From assembly GCF_014203645.1 (NCBI RefSeq), contig NZ_JACHJL010000002.1:248001-312000 (forward strand): 64,000 bases of DNA. The letters run 5' to 3'. The number at the start of each line of letters is the position of its first letter. Position 1 is the stretch's first letter. Source of the DNA: Streptomyces zagrosensis. Its GTDB lineage: Bacteria; Actinomycetota; Actinomycetes; Streptomycetales; Streptomycetaceae. Under the pieces are notes generated by a model. The model made no database searches. It was not told where the DNA came from and worked only from the letters and a program-made list of their open reading frames with translations. The position numbers and the translations under genes were made by a program. Positions 1 through 8,973 of the stretch are shown in pieces.

Positions 1-1
1 T

Positions 2-2365
2 GCCGCCGAAGCTGTCGCGGCCAGCGCGATCTCACTGCCTTGGCAGTTCTCCGGGCGGTGGTCGATCGACCGGACCATCGCCGAACTGGAACGTTTCGCG
101 GTTCCTGCCTGGCAGGCCAAGGAATGCCCTTGGCTGGCAGGGGAGTTGATCCTCGTCCTCGACGAGGATTGTCAGACCCGTCTGGCAGGCTTTCGCATCA
201 GGTACAGCAGCGCCGACGGACTGCGTGTGTCGTCCGCCAGCGCGCCCACGACGGCCCCCGGCCTGCCTGGAAACGGGGCCGGTTCAGGAGAGGACGAGGC
301 ACGTGAGCGGACGGCCGAAGAGCCCGGCGCACGCACCGTATCGGCGGACGCACCAGCGCCCGATCCGACTGCGGCGGACGGGACTCATACAGGGGCCGGT
401 TCCGAAAGCCGCGCCTCGGCCGGTGCTTTCGTGGTGACCGGTGGGGTGGCAGAGGTAGGTGCGGTAGCGACAGGTCCGGCGGCAGAGGCTCCGGTGGTGG
501 CTAGTGTCAACGCGCCTGCTGGACCTCCGTCGTTCGACCTGCTGACGGCCCCGTGGGTGCCGGTCCAGCGAATCGACGGGAGCATCGACGAGGTGTCCCT
601 GCGGGAGGTCTTCGTCCAGGCGTCCAAGCTGCGGCGCCTGGTTGGTGACCTCCCCACCCAGGAGTTCGCCCTCCTGCGGCTGTTGCTCGCGATTGTGTAC
701 GACGCGCTGGACGGGCCGGAGGAGTTGGAGGACTGGAGCGAACTGTGGCACGACGCCGATCCGTTCGCGGCGGTGCCTGGATATCTGGACCAGCATCGCG
801 CTCGTTTCGACCTCCTTCACCCACGTGAGCCGTTCTTTCAGGTGGCCGATCTGCGTACCGCCAAGGACGAAGTCGCATCGCTCAACCGCATCGTGGCCGA
901 TGTGCCCAACGGCGACCCCTTCTTCGCCATGCGCCGACCGGGCGTGGAGCGGTTGTCGTGTGCGGAAGCGGCGCGCTGGCTCGTGCACACGCACGCCTTC
1001 GACCCGGCAGGCATCAAGTCCGGCATGGTGGGCGATAGGCGTGCCAAGGCCGGGAAGGTCTATCCGCTGGGGGTGGGGTCTGTCGGGACCCTGGGGGGTG
1101 TGTACGCCGAGGGCGCCACGCTGCGCGAGACGCTGCTGCTGAACCTGATTCCGCTGCGTGAGGACGTCGTGGGTGTTGGCGATGCCGACGCGGGCGCGTC
1201 CGACTGCGACCTGCCTGCGTGGCGGCGGCCACCCGTGGGGCCCGGCCCCGACGACGAACCCGGCGGGCGGCGTCCGCGCGGCCTGCGTGACCTGTACACC
1301 TGGCAGTCCCGCCGGGTCCGGCTGCACCACCGTGACGGGCAGGTCACCGGCGTGGTCCTCGGCTATGGTGACCCGCTTCAACTGGCCTCGCCCTGGCGGC
1401 TTGAGCCCATGTCGGGCTGGCGCCGCAGCCCGACGCAGGAGAAGAAGCAGGGCCGGTCCACCGTCTACATGCCGCAGCAGCACGACCCGAGTCGGGCAGC
1501 CTGGCGTGGGTTGGCCGGTCTCCTGCGCGCCCAGCGAGCCGCGACGGACGAGGCACGTCGAGAAGCGGCCAAGTCCTTGCCCCCCGCCGTCGTCACCTGG
1601 GCCTCCATGCTGGCCACCGAGGGCGAACTGCCCTCACTTGCGCTCATCCGGGTGCGACTCGTCGGAATGCAGTACGGCACGCAGCAGTCGGTCGTGGACG
1701 AGGTCGTAGACGACGCGGTCGTGCTGCCGGTCATCGTGCTGCACGGTGAGAACCCGATATATGGCAGCGCGGCGATCGATGCAGTGGACGACGCGGACAA
1801 GGCGGTACGCGCGCTCAGCCAGCTCGCCGGGAACCTGGCCAGAGCGGTGGGATCGGAATCCGGCTCCGCCATGGCGACCGCCCGCGACATGGGCTTCGGG
1901 GCGCTCGACGGCCCGTACCGCAAGTGGCTCACCAGCCTCGCTGCATACTCCGACCCGCAGGAGGCCAGAGCCCGGTGGCAGGTGACCGTGCGCCGTTACG
2001 TCCTTCGGCTAGGCCGCACCCTGCTCAACTCGGCCGGCTCGGCGGCGTCCGAGGGACGAGTCGCCGACATTCCGGGCCTCGGCAGCCGCTGGATCAACGA
2101 CGCCCGCGCCGAGTTGTGGTTCCGCAGCCGGCTGAAGCAGGTGCTGTCGCTGGCCGACTCGGCCGCGGAAGGGGCGGGTGCCGAGGGTCACGTAGAGCTG
2201 GCCCCAACCCCACCGCTTTCCGGCACAGGTTCCAGTGCGGGCCTCGCTCACAAAGCCAGCGGGGATCACGAGCACGGTGACGATGACGATGACGAAGACC
2301 GCAATGACCACGACAAACACAACGACCAGGACGACCAGGACGACGGAAAGGGTGGCGCCGTATGA
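2..2365 (+). CDS. casA: Cas3 C-terminus fused in frame to Cse1 (CasA/Cas8e), 5' end off window
   Basis: One frame is open from base 2 to the stop at 2365. The first ~80 codons read like the end of an actinobacterial Cas3 (W-x-AGELILVLDE, then LAGFRIRYSSADGLRV). About 95 Ala/Gly/Pro/Glu-rich residues follow, then Cse1 from about base 523 (FDLLTAPWVPVQ, later a VGSVGTLGGVYAEG segment). Cse1 is the large Cascade subunit that recognises the PAM and recruits the Cas3 nuclease-helicase. Natural Cas3-Cse1 fusions are known in some Streptomyces type I-E loci, and the missing stop fits one. A separate Cse1 could start at an in-frame GTG (431, 446 or 497), but none has a clear ribosome site. The last ~35 residues are a run of Asp, His, Asn and Gln not usual for the family. 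The stop overlaps cse2 by 4 nt. Confidence 0.85.
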   Translation, partial: AAEAVAASAISLPWQFSGRWSIDRTIAELERFAVPAWQAKECPWLAGELILVLDEDCQTRLAGFRIRYSSADGLRVSSASAPTTAPGLPGNGAGSGEDEARERTAEEPGARTVSADAPAPDPTAADGTHTGAGSESRASAGAFVVTGGVAEVGAVATGPAAEAPVVASVNAPAGPPSFDLLTAPWVPVQRIDGSIDEVSLREVFVQASKLRRLVGDLPTQEFALLRLLLAIVYDALDGPEELEDWSELWHDADPFAAVPGYLDQHRARFDLLHPREPFFQVADLRTAKDEVASLNRIVADVPNGDPFFAMRRPGVERLSCAEAARWLVHTHAFDPAGIKSGMVGDRRAKAGKVYPLGVGSVGTLGGVYAEGATLRETLLLNLIPLREDVVGVGDADAGASDCDLPAWRRPPVGPGPDDEPGGRRPRGLRDLYTWQSRRVRLHHRDGQVTGVVLGYGDPLQLASPWRLEPMSGWRRSPTQEKKQGRSTVYMPQQHDPSRAAWRGLAGLLRAQRAATDEARREAAKSLPPAVVTWASMLATEGELPSLALIRVRLVGMQYGTQQSVVDEVVDDAVVLPVIVLHGENPIYGSAAIDAVDDADKAVRALSQLAGNLARAVGSESGSAMATARDMGFGALDGPYRKWLTSLAAYSDPQEARARWQVTVRRYVLRLGRTLLNSAGSAASEGRVADIPGLGSRWINDARAELWFRSRLKQVLSLADSAAEGAGAEGHVELAPTPPLSGTGSSAGLAHKASGDHEHGDDDDDEDRNDHDKHNDQDDQDDGKGGAV

Positions 2366-3240
2366 CGACGGTCAAGCGGTCACCGGCAGCTAGCTCCCCA
2401 CGCCCGGGACGCAGCCACGGAGCGCGGCTGGGCGCCACAGGGTTGGCGACGGCCCGCTACATCAGCAAGTTGCAGGGCCAGTACCGCAACGACAACCCGG
2501 CCGGAGTCGCGGCGGTAGCGCGCTTACGACGCGGAGTTGGCAAGAAGGCATTCGAGGACCCAGAAGCGTGGGGCAGCGGCGCATCGGACGGGCTGGCGCT
2601 GGCCCGCGAGGACAAGCTGAATGCCGAGAAGGCCAAGGAAGGAGCCGCGCCCTCACCGCTCCTCTCGGCCAGCCAGCGGAAAGCGAAGGAATCGGCCGAA
2701 CTCGCCGAGGAGGAAGCGGTCCATCTCGCGGTGGCCCTGTGGGCCCTGCACCAGCAGTCCGTGCGGGACGCGGACATGCACGCACCCGGGTGGGGCATCG
2801 GTCGTTCCGTCCGCCGGCTGGCGCAGGGGCGGACCGGTGCGGCGGGCAGCGAAACGGACGGCTCGGGACCCAACGGCGCTCCGCGCGCCAACGCCGAGGG
2901 CCAAGCAGGCGAGGGCCGGCCGGAAGAGACGCTGAACGAGGCGCTACGCAAGCGCTTCGTACGGCTCGGCACTGCCACGTCATTCACCAACCTCGGGGTC
3001 AGGCTGCGCGAGGTGGTGCTCCTCCTGCGGCAGGCGCGGATTCCCCTCGACTATGCACGGTTGGCCGACGAACTGCGCGCCTGGCAGGACGTGAGTCGGC
3101 GGGCAGACATCCGCCGCTCCTGGGGCCGCGACTTCCATGCGTCGGGTGGCCACAACCCTCGGCCCCAACCCACCGAGGAAGCCCATTCCGGCGAGACCGA
3201 CAGCGAACTCGCGGAGGACGCGTACGACACCGGCGAATAG
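2362..3240 (+). CDS. casB: CRISPR Cascade small subunit Cse2/CasB
   Basis: Cse2 is the small, dimeric subunit of the type I-E Cascade complex and stabilises the R-loop on target DNA. The start overlaps the cse1 stop (ATGA), so translation is probably coupled. The N-terminal half has family features (ATARYISKLQ, then AAVARLRRGVGK and PEAWGS). At 292 residues it is longer than usual (about 160-230). The extra length is a Gly/Glu/Asn-rich insertion around residues 155-190 and a polar C-terminal tail. Codon 55 (2524-2526) is TTA, a rare leucine codon that needs the bldA tRNA in Streptomyces. The position between cse1 and cas7 is canonical. Confidence 0.88.
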   Translation: MTTVKRSPAASSPRPGRSHGARLGATGLATARYISKLQGQYRNDNPAGVAAVARLRRGVGKKAFEDPEAWGSGASDGLALAREDKLNAEKAKEGAAPSPLLSASQRKAKESAELAEEEAVHLAVALWALHQQSVRDADMHAPGWGIGRSVRRLAQGRTGAAGSETDGSGPNGAPRANAEGQAGEGRPEETLNEALRKRFVRLGTATSFTNLGVRLREVVLLLRQARIPLDYARLADELRAWQDVSRRADIRRSWGRDFHASGGHNPRPQPTEEAHSGETDSELAEDAYDTGE

Positions 3241-3505
3241 ACCCTCCCCTTCCGCACGCATCACGCCCCGCCGCCACGTACCGCCCGAGTCAACGCCACG
3301 GGCACGGGCCCCGGCGGACAGTGGCAGCCCGTACCCGGCGCGCGGACCAACTGGCGGCGCCCGAGCGCCCGCACGCGCCTCGGCCCGCGGTCCGCTGGCC
3401 ACCTTGATGACTGACCTAGCGCCCCCCGACGATCGACCGCTCCCCATCCACCGCACGCCCGAAGCGCCAACCCGCCCTTCGACACGACGAGAAACGGAAC
3501 GCCCG

Positions 3506-4753
3506 GTGACGCGAACCATCCTCGATATCCACATCCTCCAGACCGTCCCGCCGAGCAATATCAATAGGGACGATACGGGCGCTCCCAAGACCGCTGTGTA
3601 CGGCGGCGTACGACGAGCCCGCGTATCCAGCCAGGCGTGGAAGCGCGCCACCCGGAAGTCCTTCGAAGACCTCCTGCCCGCCTCTGAACTGGGCGTGCGC
3701 ACCAAGAAGGTCGTCGAAGCCCTGGCCGAGCGCATCATCGTGCTGGACCCGCAGCTCGGTGCTGCCCCGACTGCGGAGTCGGCGTCGGCAGCACAGCCAT
3801 CCGTGGCGATCGAACTCGCCGCCGAGCTCATCCACACCGCCACCGGCTCCAAGATCGAGGTGCCCAAGCGCAAGGTGAAGGACCCCGACGCCGATGGAGC
3901 TGGGCCCGTCGCCCCGGAGTCCTCGTACCTGATGTTCCTCAGCAGGCGGCAACTCGACGCGTTGGCCGCGCTCGCCGTGGAAAAGGGTGCAAAGGGCGGG
4001 GTCTCGGGCCTGAAGGAGTTCTTCAAAGAGAAGAAGGAGAACAAGGCACTGGCCCGGCAGGCGGTGGACACTCGGCACTCGGTGGACATCGCCCTCTTCG
4101 GTCGGATGGTCGCCGACTCCAGCGACCTCAATGTCGAGGCGGCCACCCAGGTCGCCCATGCGATTGGCGTGCACGAATCGGAGATCGAGTCGGACTACTA
4201 CACGGCCGTGGACGACAAAAACACCGACGCCGAATCCGGCGCCGGCATGATCGGCTCCATCGACTTCAACTCCGCGACGCTCTACCGCTATGCCGCCGTG
4301 GACGTCAACGAACTACAGCGCAACCTCGGCGTCGGGCTGCGCACCGGCGAAGCCCCGTCAACGCCGGTGGAAAAGGCCGTGGGCGCCTTCCTTGAAGCAT
4401 TCATCACCTCGCTTCCGACCGGAAAGATCAACACGTTCGGCCACCACACCCTCCCGGCAGCGGTGATCGTCAAGCTGCGGTCCCGGCGACCCATCAGCTT
4501 CGTCGGCGCCTTCGAAGAGCCGGTGAGGCAGGCCACGGGAGGTGGGTTCCTCGCCGGGAGCTGCGAGCGCCTCGCCACGCACGTGAGGGACGTGGAGAGG
4601 CAGTACGGGGCGCCCAAGGACGAGCAGACCTGGGTGCTACGAGTAGGCGACGACACCCAGGCGCTCGCAGGTCTCGGCACCGAGGTGACGTTGGCGGACC
4701 TCGTGGCCGGTGTTAAGGGCGCGGTGGCGCAGCGGCTGGAGGCCGGGGCGTGA
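3506..4753 (+). CDS. casC: CRISPR Cascade backbone subunit Cas7e (Cse4/CasC)
   Basis: Cas7e polymerises along the crRNA spacer to form the Cascade backbone. The N-terminus is typical: TRTILDIHILQTVPPSNINRD, then RVSSQAWKRATRKSF. The frame is open upstream from about 3137, but family similarity begins at the GTG at 3506, giving 415 residues, within the usual range. The 265 bp between cse2 and this start show no other gene, and the upstream ORF overlaps cse2 out of frame. The ribosome site is weak (GGAAC about 8 nt upstream), so the start could be slightly off. The stop overlaps the cas5 start. Confidence 0.9.
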   Translation: MTRTILDIHILQTVPPSNINRDDTGAPKTAVYGGVRRARVSSQAWKRATRKSFEDLLPASELGVRTKKVVEALAERIIVLDPQLGAAPTAESASAAQPSVAIELAAELIHTATGSKIEVPKRKVKDPDADGAGPVAPESSYLMFLSRRQLDALAALAVEKGAKGGVSGLKEFFKEKKENKALARQAVDTRHSVDIALFGRMVADSSDLNVEAATQVAHAIGVHESEIESDYYTAVDDKNTDAESGAGMIGSIDFNSATLYRYAAVDVNELQRNLGVGLRTGEAPSTPVEKAVGAFLEAFITSLPTGKINTFGHHTLPAAVIVKLRSRRPISFVGAFEEPVRQATGGGFLAGSCERLATHVRDVERQYGAPKDEQTWVLRVGDDTQALAGLGTEVTLADLVAGVKGAVAQRLEAGA

Positions 4754-5544
4754 GCGTGCTGCTGCTGCGGCTCGCTGGCCCACTCCAGTCGTGGGGCTCC
4801 GCCGCCCGCTTCAATCGGCGCAGTACGGAGAACGCACCCACGAAGAGCGGCGTGCTCGGGTTGCTCGCCTCGGCACAGGGCCGCACGCGTGATGCGGACC
4901 TCTCCGACCTGGTGGCGCTGCGGTTCGGCGTGCGCATCGACCAACCCGGCTCGCGGCTGCGGGACTTCCACACGGCGCACCACGCCGACTCCGGCAAGGC
5001 TATGCCGCTTTCGGAGCGGTTCTACCTCGCCGACGCCGTCTTCGTAGCGGGGCTTGAAGGCGACACTCTGTTGCTCCAGCGGCTCTACGAGGCGTTGCTC
5101 GAACCACGCTTCCTGCCGTTCCTCGGCCGCCGCTCATGTCCCCCATCGCAGCCGTTGGACCTGGGACCTCCGAGCGAGTCCACGTTGGAAGAGGCGCTGC
5201 GGGGTGCCGAGTGGCAGGCGTCCCGTTGGCACCGAAAGCTCATCGGGAGGGAGACGCGCCGAGATGGCGGCGAGAGCTCCCACTCGCTGGATCTGCTGAT
5301 CGACTGCCCGCCGGACCAGATCCCGGACTTCTCGCTCCGGGACGCGCCGCAGAGCTTTGACCCCCGCCACCGGCGCTACGGGCTACGCGGGGTGCGTGGC
5401 ACGCAAGCGGGCGTGCCACCGGGCTCAGCCAAGGACGCGGCAGCACCACCGCACGACCCGACGACCTTGCTGACGCCCGCGCTGCCCGGCTCCGACGCAG
5501 CCGTCCCGCAGGCACCACCCCCGGCACACCCGACGACCGCCTGA
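4750..5544 (+). CDS. cas5e: CRISPR Cascade subunit Cas5e (CasD)
   Basis: Cas5e caps the 5' handle of the crRNA in type I-E Cascade. The start is a GTG overlapping the cas7 stop (GTGA). Family motifs are clear: LLLRLAGPLQSWGSAARFNRR at the N-terminus, the PTKSGVLGLLASAQG segment, and GSRLRDFHTAHH near residue 80. It has 264 residues; the last ~35 are a Pro/Ala-rich tail after the RRYGLRGVRGTQ segment. It lies 19 nt before cas6e in the same operon. Confidence 0.92.
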   Translation: MSVLLLRLAGPLQSWGSAARFNRRSTENAPTKSGVLGLLASAQGRTRDADLSDLVALRFGVRIDQPGSRLRDFHTAHHADSGKAMPLSERFYLADAVFVAGLEGDTLLLQRLYEALLEPRFLPFLGRRSCPPSQPLDLGPPSESTLEEALRGAEWQASRWHRKLIGRETRRDGGESSHSLDLLIDCPPDQIPDFSLRDAPQSFDPRHRRYGLRGVRGTQAGVPPGSAKDAAAPPHDPTTLLTPALPGSDAAVPQAPPPAHPTTA

Positions 5545-5563
5545 TGTACCCGAGGACCACCTG

Positions 5564-6298
5564 ATGTTCCTGACTCAGTTCCGCGTCAACACCGGTCGCC
5601 CCGAGGGTCGGCGGCTGCTGAGCTCGCCCCATCTGATGCACGGCGCCGTGAACATGGCCTTTCCCGAACCGCCACCCCGGGACGGTTCCGGCCCACGCGT
5701 CCTATGGCGCATCGACCGCAATCAACAGTCGCGGATGACGTTGTTCATCGTCAGCCCGTCCCGGCCCGACCTCACGCACCTGGTCGAGCAGGCGGGTTGG
5801 CCGACCTTGGACACCCCGGGTTGGCAGTCGTTCGACTACGCGGCGTTCCTCGATGCGTTGGCGGCGGGCGATACGTGGGGCTTCCGGCTCACCGCCAATC
5901 CCGTACACAACATCCGCATGCCGGACGACGCGCCGGGGACCCGCACCAAGCGCACCGCCCACCGGACACCCCACCACCAACTGCGATGGCTGCTGGAACG
6001 GGAGGAGACGGCGGGTTTCGAAGTGATACGAAAGCCCGCCGACCGTCAGTTGCTGGAACACGGTGACGAGCATGAGGTCATCGTCCGCGACTATGTCCCG
6101 CTTCAGTTCGGTCGCTCGGCTTCCCGCTCCGCACGAGACGATGTGCGTTTCACCCGGGTCACGTACGACGGACGGTTGCGTATCACCCAACCCGAGGTCT
6201 TTCGCCGCACTCTCACTCACGGACTCGGCAAGGCCAAAGCGTACGGCTGCGGCCTGATGACGTTGGCTCCCTTGACGCCCCCGCGAGGTGAGCAATGA
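5564..6298 (+). CDS. cas6e: crRNA-processing endoribonuclease Cas6e (CasE)
   Basis: Cas6e cuts the precursor crRNA at the base of the repeat hairpin and stays bound to the 3' handle. The protein has 244 residues. H26 in SPHLMHGAVN corresponds to the conserved catalytic histidine region, and the C-terminal HGLGKAKAYGCGLMTLAP loop is the glycine-rich RNA-binding signature of the family. The CRISPR repeats in this window contain a CCCCGC/GCGGGG stem suited to this enzyme. Its stop overlaps the cas1 start. Confidence 0.92.
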   Translation: MFLTQFRVNTGRPEGRRLLSSPHLMHGAVNMAFPEPPPRDGSGPRVLWRIDRNQQSRMTLFIVSPSRPDLTHLVEQAGWPTLDTPGWQSFDYAAFLDALAAGDTWGFRLTANPVHNIRMPDDAPGTRTKRTAHRTPHHQLRWLLEREETAGFEVIRKPADRQLLEHGDEHEVIVRDYVPLQFGRSASRSARDDVRFTRVTYDGRLRITQPEVFRRTLTHGLGKAKAYGCGLMTLAPLTPPRGEQ

Positions 6299-7242
6299 CC
6301 ACCGTCGGCAGCCGGCGCGAGTCCACGCCTCGCGAACTCACCCGGGTTGGGGACCGCATTTCCTTCGTCTACCTGGAGCGGTGCACCGTACACCGCGACG
6401 ACAACGCGATCACCGCCACGGACGTGGACGGGGTGACCCACATCCCCTCCGCGACCATCGGCACCCTACTGCTCGGCCCCGGGACGCGAATCACGCACCA
6501 GGCCATGTCCGTTCTCGGCGAATGCGGGGCCGGTGTGGCGTGGGTGGGTGAGCAGGGTGTGCGCTTCTATGCCGGTGGGCGCGCCCTGACCCGCTCCTCG
6601 GGCCTGGCCGAAGCGCACGCCACGGCATGGGCGAATCGGCGTACCCGGTTGGAGGTGGCCCGGGCCATGTACCGGCTGCGCTTCCCCGGCGAGGACACCG
6701 CCGGTTGCACCCGACAGGACCTGCTCGGCATGGAGGGCCGGCGCCTCAAGGACTGCTATCGCCTTGAGTCGGCCCGCACCGGAGTCCCCTGGCGGCGGCG
6801 CGACTACCACCGGGGCGACTTCTCTGCGGGCGATGCTCCGAATCAGGCGGTGACGGCAGCGGCCCAGTGCATGTACGGCATCACCCACGCGGTCGTCACC
6901 GCTTTGGGCTGCTCTCCGGCGCTCGGCTTCGTCCACTCAGGCCACGAGCGATCGTTCGTGCTGGATGTGGCAGACCTCTACAAGACCGATGTCGCCATAC
7001 CCGCAGCATTCGACGCGGCAGCAGAAGGCGAGCAAGACGTGGCGACCCGCACCCGCAGGGCACTGCGGGACCGCATCAAAGACACGGGGCTGCTAGACCG
7101 CTGCGTACGCGACATCAAGCAGTTACTCAGCTACGAGGAACCCCGCGACCCGGCCACAGCCCCAGACCGGATGACGCTGCAATCGGACGGGGACACGTTC
7201 GTGGAAGGCGGCCGGAACTATGGGGATGAGCCGATCTGGTGA
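6295..7242 (+). CDS. cas1: CRISPR adaptation integrase Cas1 (type I-E)
   Basis: Cas1 is the integrase subunit that, with Cas2, inserts new spacers at the leader end of an array. It has 315 residues. Metal-binding residues are visible: E147 in GMEGRRLKD, H214 in GFVHSGHERS, and D224 and D227 in FVLDVADLYK. The subtype I-E pattern is clear. Codon 277 (7123-7125) is TTA, so translation may depend on bldA. It overlaps cas6e upstream and cas2 downstream by 4 nt. Confidence 0.95.
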   Translation: MTTVGSRRESTPRELTRVGDRISFVYLERCTVHRDDNAITATDVDGVTHIPSATIGTLLLGPGTRITHQAMSVLGECGAGVAWVGEQGVRFYAGGRALTRSSGLAEAHATAWANRRTRLEVARAMYRLRFPGEDTAGCTRQDLLGMEGRRLKDCYRLESARTGVPWRRRDYHRGDFSAGDAPNQAVTAAAQCMYGITHAVVTALGCSPALGFVHSGHERSFVLDVADLYKTDVAIPAAFDAAAEGEQDVATRTRRALRDRIKDTGLLDRCVRDIKQLLSYEEPRDPATAPDRMTLQSDGDTFVEGGRNYGDEPIW

Positions 7243-7598
7243 CCGTCATCATCCTGGCCAACTGCCCCGCGGGGCTCCGCGGCTTCCTCACCCGCTGGCT
7301 CCTGGAGATCTCCCCCGGCGTCTTCCTCGGCTCCCCATCGACCCGGGTACGCGACATCTTGTGGGAGGAGGTCCGCCAGTACGCGGGAAAGGGCCGCGCC
7401 TTGCTCGTCCACCCGGCCGACAACGAGCAAGGCTTCACCTTCGCCACTCACGATCACGCCTGGCAGCCCAAGGAGCACGAAGGGCTCACGCTGATCCACC
7501 GCCCCGCCCCGAAAACCCACCACGAGGAGCCCCGCACCGCGCCCCCGCCCCAACGAGGCTGGAGCAAGGCATCGAAACGTCGGCGCTTTGGGAGCTGA
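7239..7598 (+). CDS. cas2: CRISPR adaptation protein Cas2e
   Basis: This is a type I-E Cas2, the structural partner of Cas1 in spacer acquisition. It has 119 residues. The start MTVIILANCPAGLRGFLTRW and the GVFLGSPSTRVRDILWEEV segment are family hallmarks. The C-terminal ~30 residues form a Pro/Arg/Lys-rich tail. It overlaps cas1 by 4 nt and ends about 50 bp before the conserved leader of the first array, so it is the last gene of the cas operon. Confidence 0.94.
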   Translation: MTVIILANCPAGLRGFLTRWLLEISPGVFLGSPSTRVRDILWEEVRQYAGKGRALLVHPADNEQGFTFATHDHAWQPKEHEGLTLIHRPAPKTHHEEPRTAPPPQRGWSKASKRRRFGS

Positions 7599-7650
7599 TG
7601 GAAGGTGGGGATATGTTCCAGTTTGACACAGGGCTAGCCATGAAAAGCGG

Positions 7651-7717
7651 TATGCCGGACTCCGCGGAAGTGAGTAAAAACCGCCGCTCAGCGGAGTAAA
7701 ACCGCGGGTGGGCAACT
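7651..7717 (+). promoter_or_regulatory. CRISPR leader core, array 1
   Basis: The 67 bp before the first repeat share blocks with the leader of array 2 at identical distances: TATGCCGGA 67 bp and GAAGTGAGTAAAAACCG 51 bp before the repeat. Short A-runs fit an IHF-like or promoter-containing leader. Confidence 0.75.
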
Positions 7718-7867
7718 GTGGTCCTCGCGCGTGCGGGGGTGGTCCCCCGGCGCGTCCGCCAAGATCAAGCAGACCCTAGTGGTCCCCGCGCGTGCGGGGG
7801 TGGTCCCGAGGCGATGGTGTGGCGCCTGCTCGGGCAAGCGTGGTCCTCGCGCGTGCGGGGGTGGTCC
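7718..7867 (+). CRISPR. CRISPR array 1, three type I-E repeats
   Basis: Repeats start at 7718, 7779 and 7840 (61-bp period, about 28 bp plus 33-bp spacers). The core is CCCCGCGCGTGCGGGG; the first and third copies carry a T in the left arm (CCTCGC), leaving a G-U pair in the RNA stem. The loop bases GCGT differ from the GCAT of array 2. There are only two spacers. It lies directly downstream of cas2 and the leader. Confidence 0.92.
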
Positions 7868-7998
7868 GACAACGCCGCGCGGCACACCACGGTTCGTGGG
7901 ACATGCGGTCGCCGAGGGCCAGTTTCATCGGCCGGACTACAGGGCCACTTCGTACATTCTTGTTTGCTCCCGATCCGCACTGCGCGGAGGATCGGGCC

Positions 7999-8934
7999 AT
8001 GAACGAGAACGGTGAGCGGTGGCGTGTGCGGTTCGACGCCGAAGTGACCTTCAGCAACGGCGGTGGCCTTCAGACTCAAGGATTTCGACTGGACGTGTCC
8101 GGGCCGGATATCGGCGATCGCGAAGTGGCCGATTTGTTCGTCCGGCAACTAGGGCTGCTGATGGTGGACGACGTACGGATCACTGGGCGCGAGACCATAT
8201 CGGAGCCGCACAAGGGAACACGGAACGCCGCCGACTCCCGGGCCGCCCCCGGCCCATACGGTGCGGCCGACCGCTCTGTCATCGAACTCAGCCACACCGT
8301 CCGGCACGGCATGATCACCTACCCCGGTCTGCCCGGACCCGAGATCAGCGACCACATCTCCCGGGAAGCGTCCCGGAACAGCTACGCCCCCGGAACCGAG
8401 TTCGTCTTCGGCCGTATCTCGATGGTCTCCAACACCGGCACCTACCTCGACAGCCCCTTCCACCGCTTCCCCGATGGCCCCGACCTCGCCGGACTGCCGC
8501 TCGGCAAGCTGACCGACCTCGACGGTGTCGTCGTACGGGTACTGGGCAGCGAAAGACGGTCCGTGGAACGCGAACTGCTGCTGCCCCACGACGTCGCGGG
8601 CCGGGCCGTGCTGATCCACACCGGTTGGTCGCGACACTGGGGCACCGAGCAGTACGCGAACGGCTATCCCTACCTCACCGCGGACGCCGCCGAGTGGCTG
8701 GTCGAGCAGGGAGCCGCCCTCGTGGGCATCGACTCCCTCAACATTGACGACGCCGACGACGGCACCCGCCCCACGCACACCGCCCTACTGGCCGCGGGCA
8801 TTCCCATCGTGGAACATCTGCGCGGTCTGGAACACCTCCCCCCGAACGGCTTCCGCTTCCACGCCGCGCCCCCGGCCATCGAGGGCATGGGCACGTTCCC
8901 GGTACGGGCCTACGCGGTCGTCGGGAGCAGTTAG
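7999..8934 (+). CDS. Cyclase / kynurenine formamidase-like hydrolase
   Basis: Residues ~90-311 match the cyclase family (metal-dependent hydrolases including kynurenine formamidase): IELSHTVRHGMITYPGLPGP, the metal motif GTYLDSPFHRF, a GxDSLNID segment, and a C-terminal end. The classical motif starts with His (GTHxDxPxH); here the first His is Tyr, a variant also seen in subfamilies. The first ~85 residues are an N-terminal extension of unknown function. The start is ATG at 7999, about 130 bp after array 1. Its position between two CRISPR arrays is odd, and no link to immunity is visible. The substrate is unknown. Confidence 0.82.
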   Translation: MNENGERWRVRFDAEVTFSNGGGLQTQGFRLDVSGPDIGDREVADLFVRQLGLLMVDDVRITGRETISEPHKGTRNAADSRAAPGPYGAADRSVIELSHTVRHGMITYPGLPGPEISDHISREASRNSYAPGTEFVFGRISMVSNTGTYLDSPFHRFPDGPDLAGLPLGKLTDLDGVVVRVLGSERRSVERELLLPHDVAGRAVLIHTGWSRHWGTEQYANGYPYLTADAAEWLVEQGAALVGIDSLNIDDADDGTRPTHTALLAAGIPIVEHLRGLEHLPPNGFRFHAAPPAIEGMGTFPVRAYAVVGSS

Positions 8935-8973
8935 CGGCGCTGGACGGACCACCGAGCGGGAGGTGGCGAACGC

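Noticed and set aside
284..1483. Long antisense frame across cse1 (- strand)
   Set aside because: It mirrors a well-supported gene and has no ribosome site or family similarity; high GC creates such shadows.
3137..3505. Extended N-terminus of Cas7e
   Set aside because: The frame overlaps cse2 and has no Cas7 similarity before 3506.
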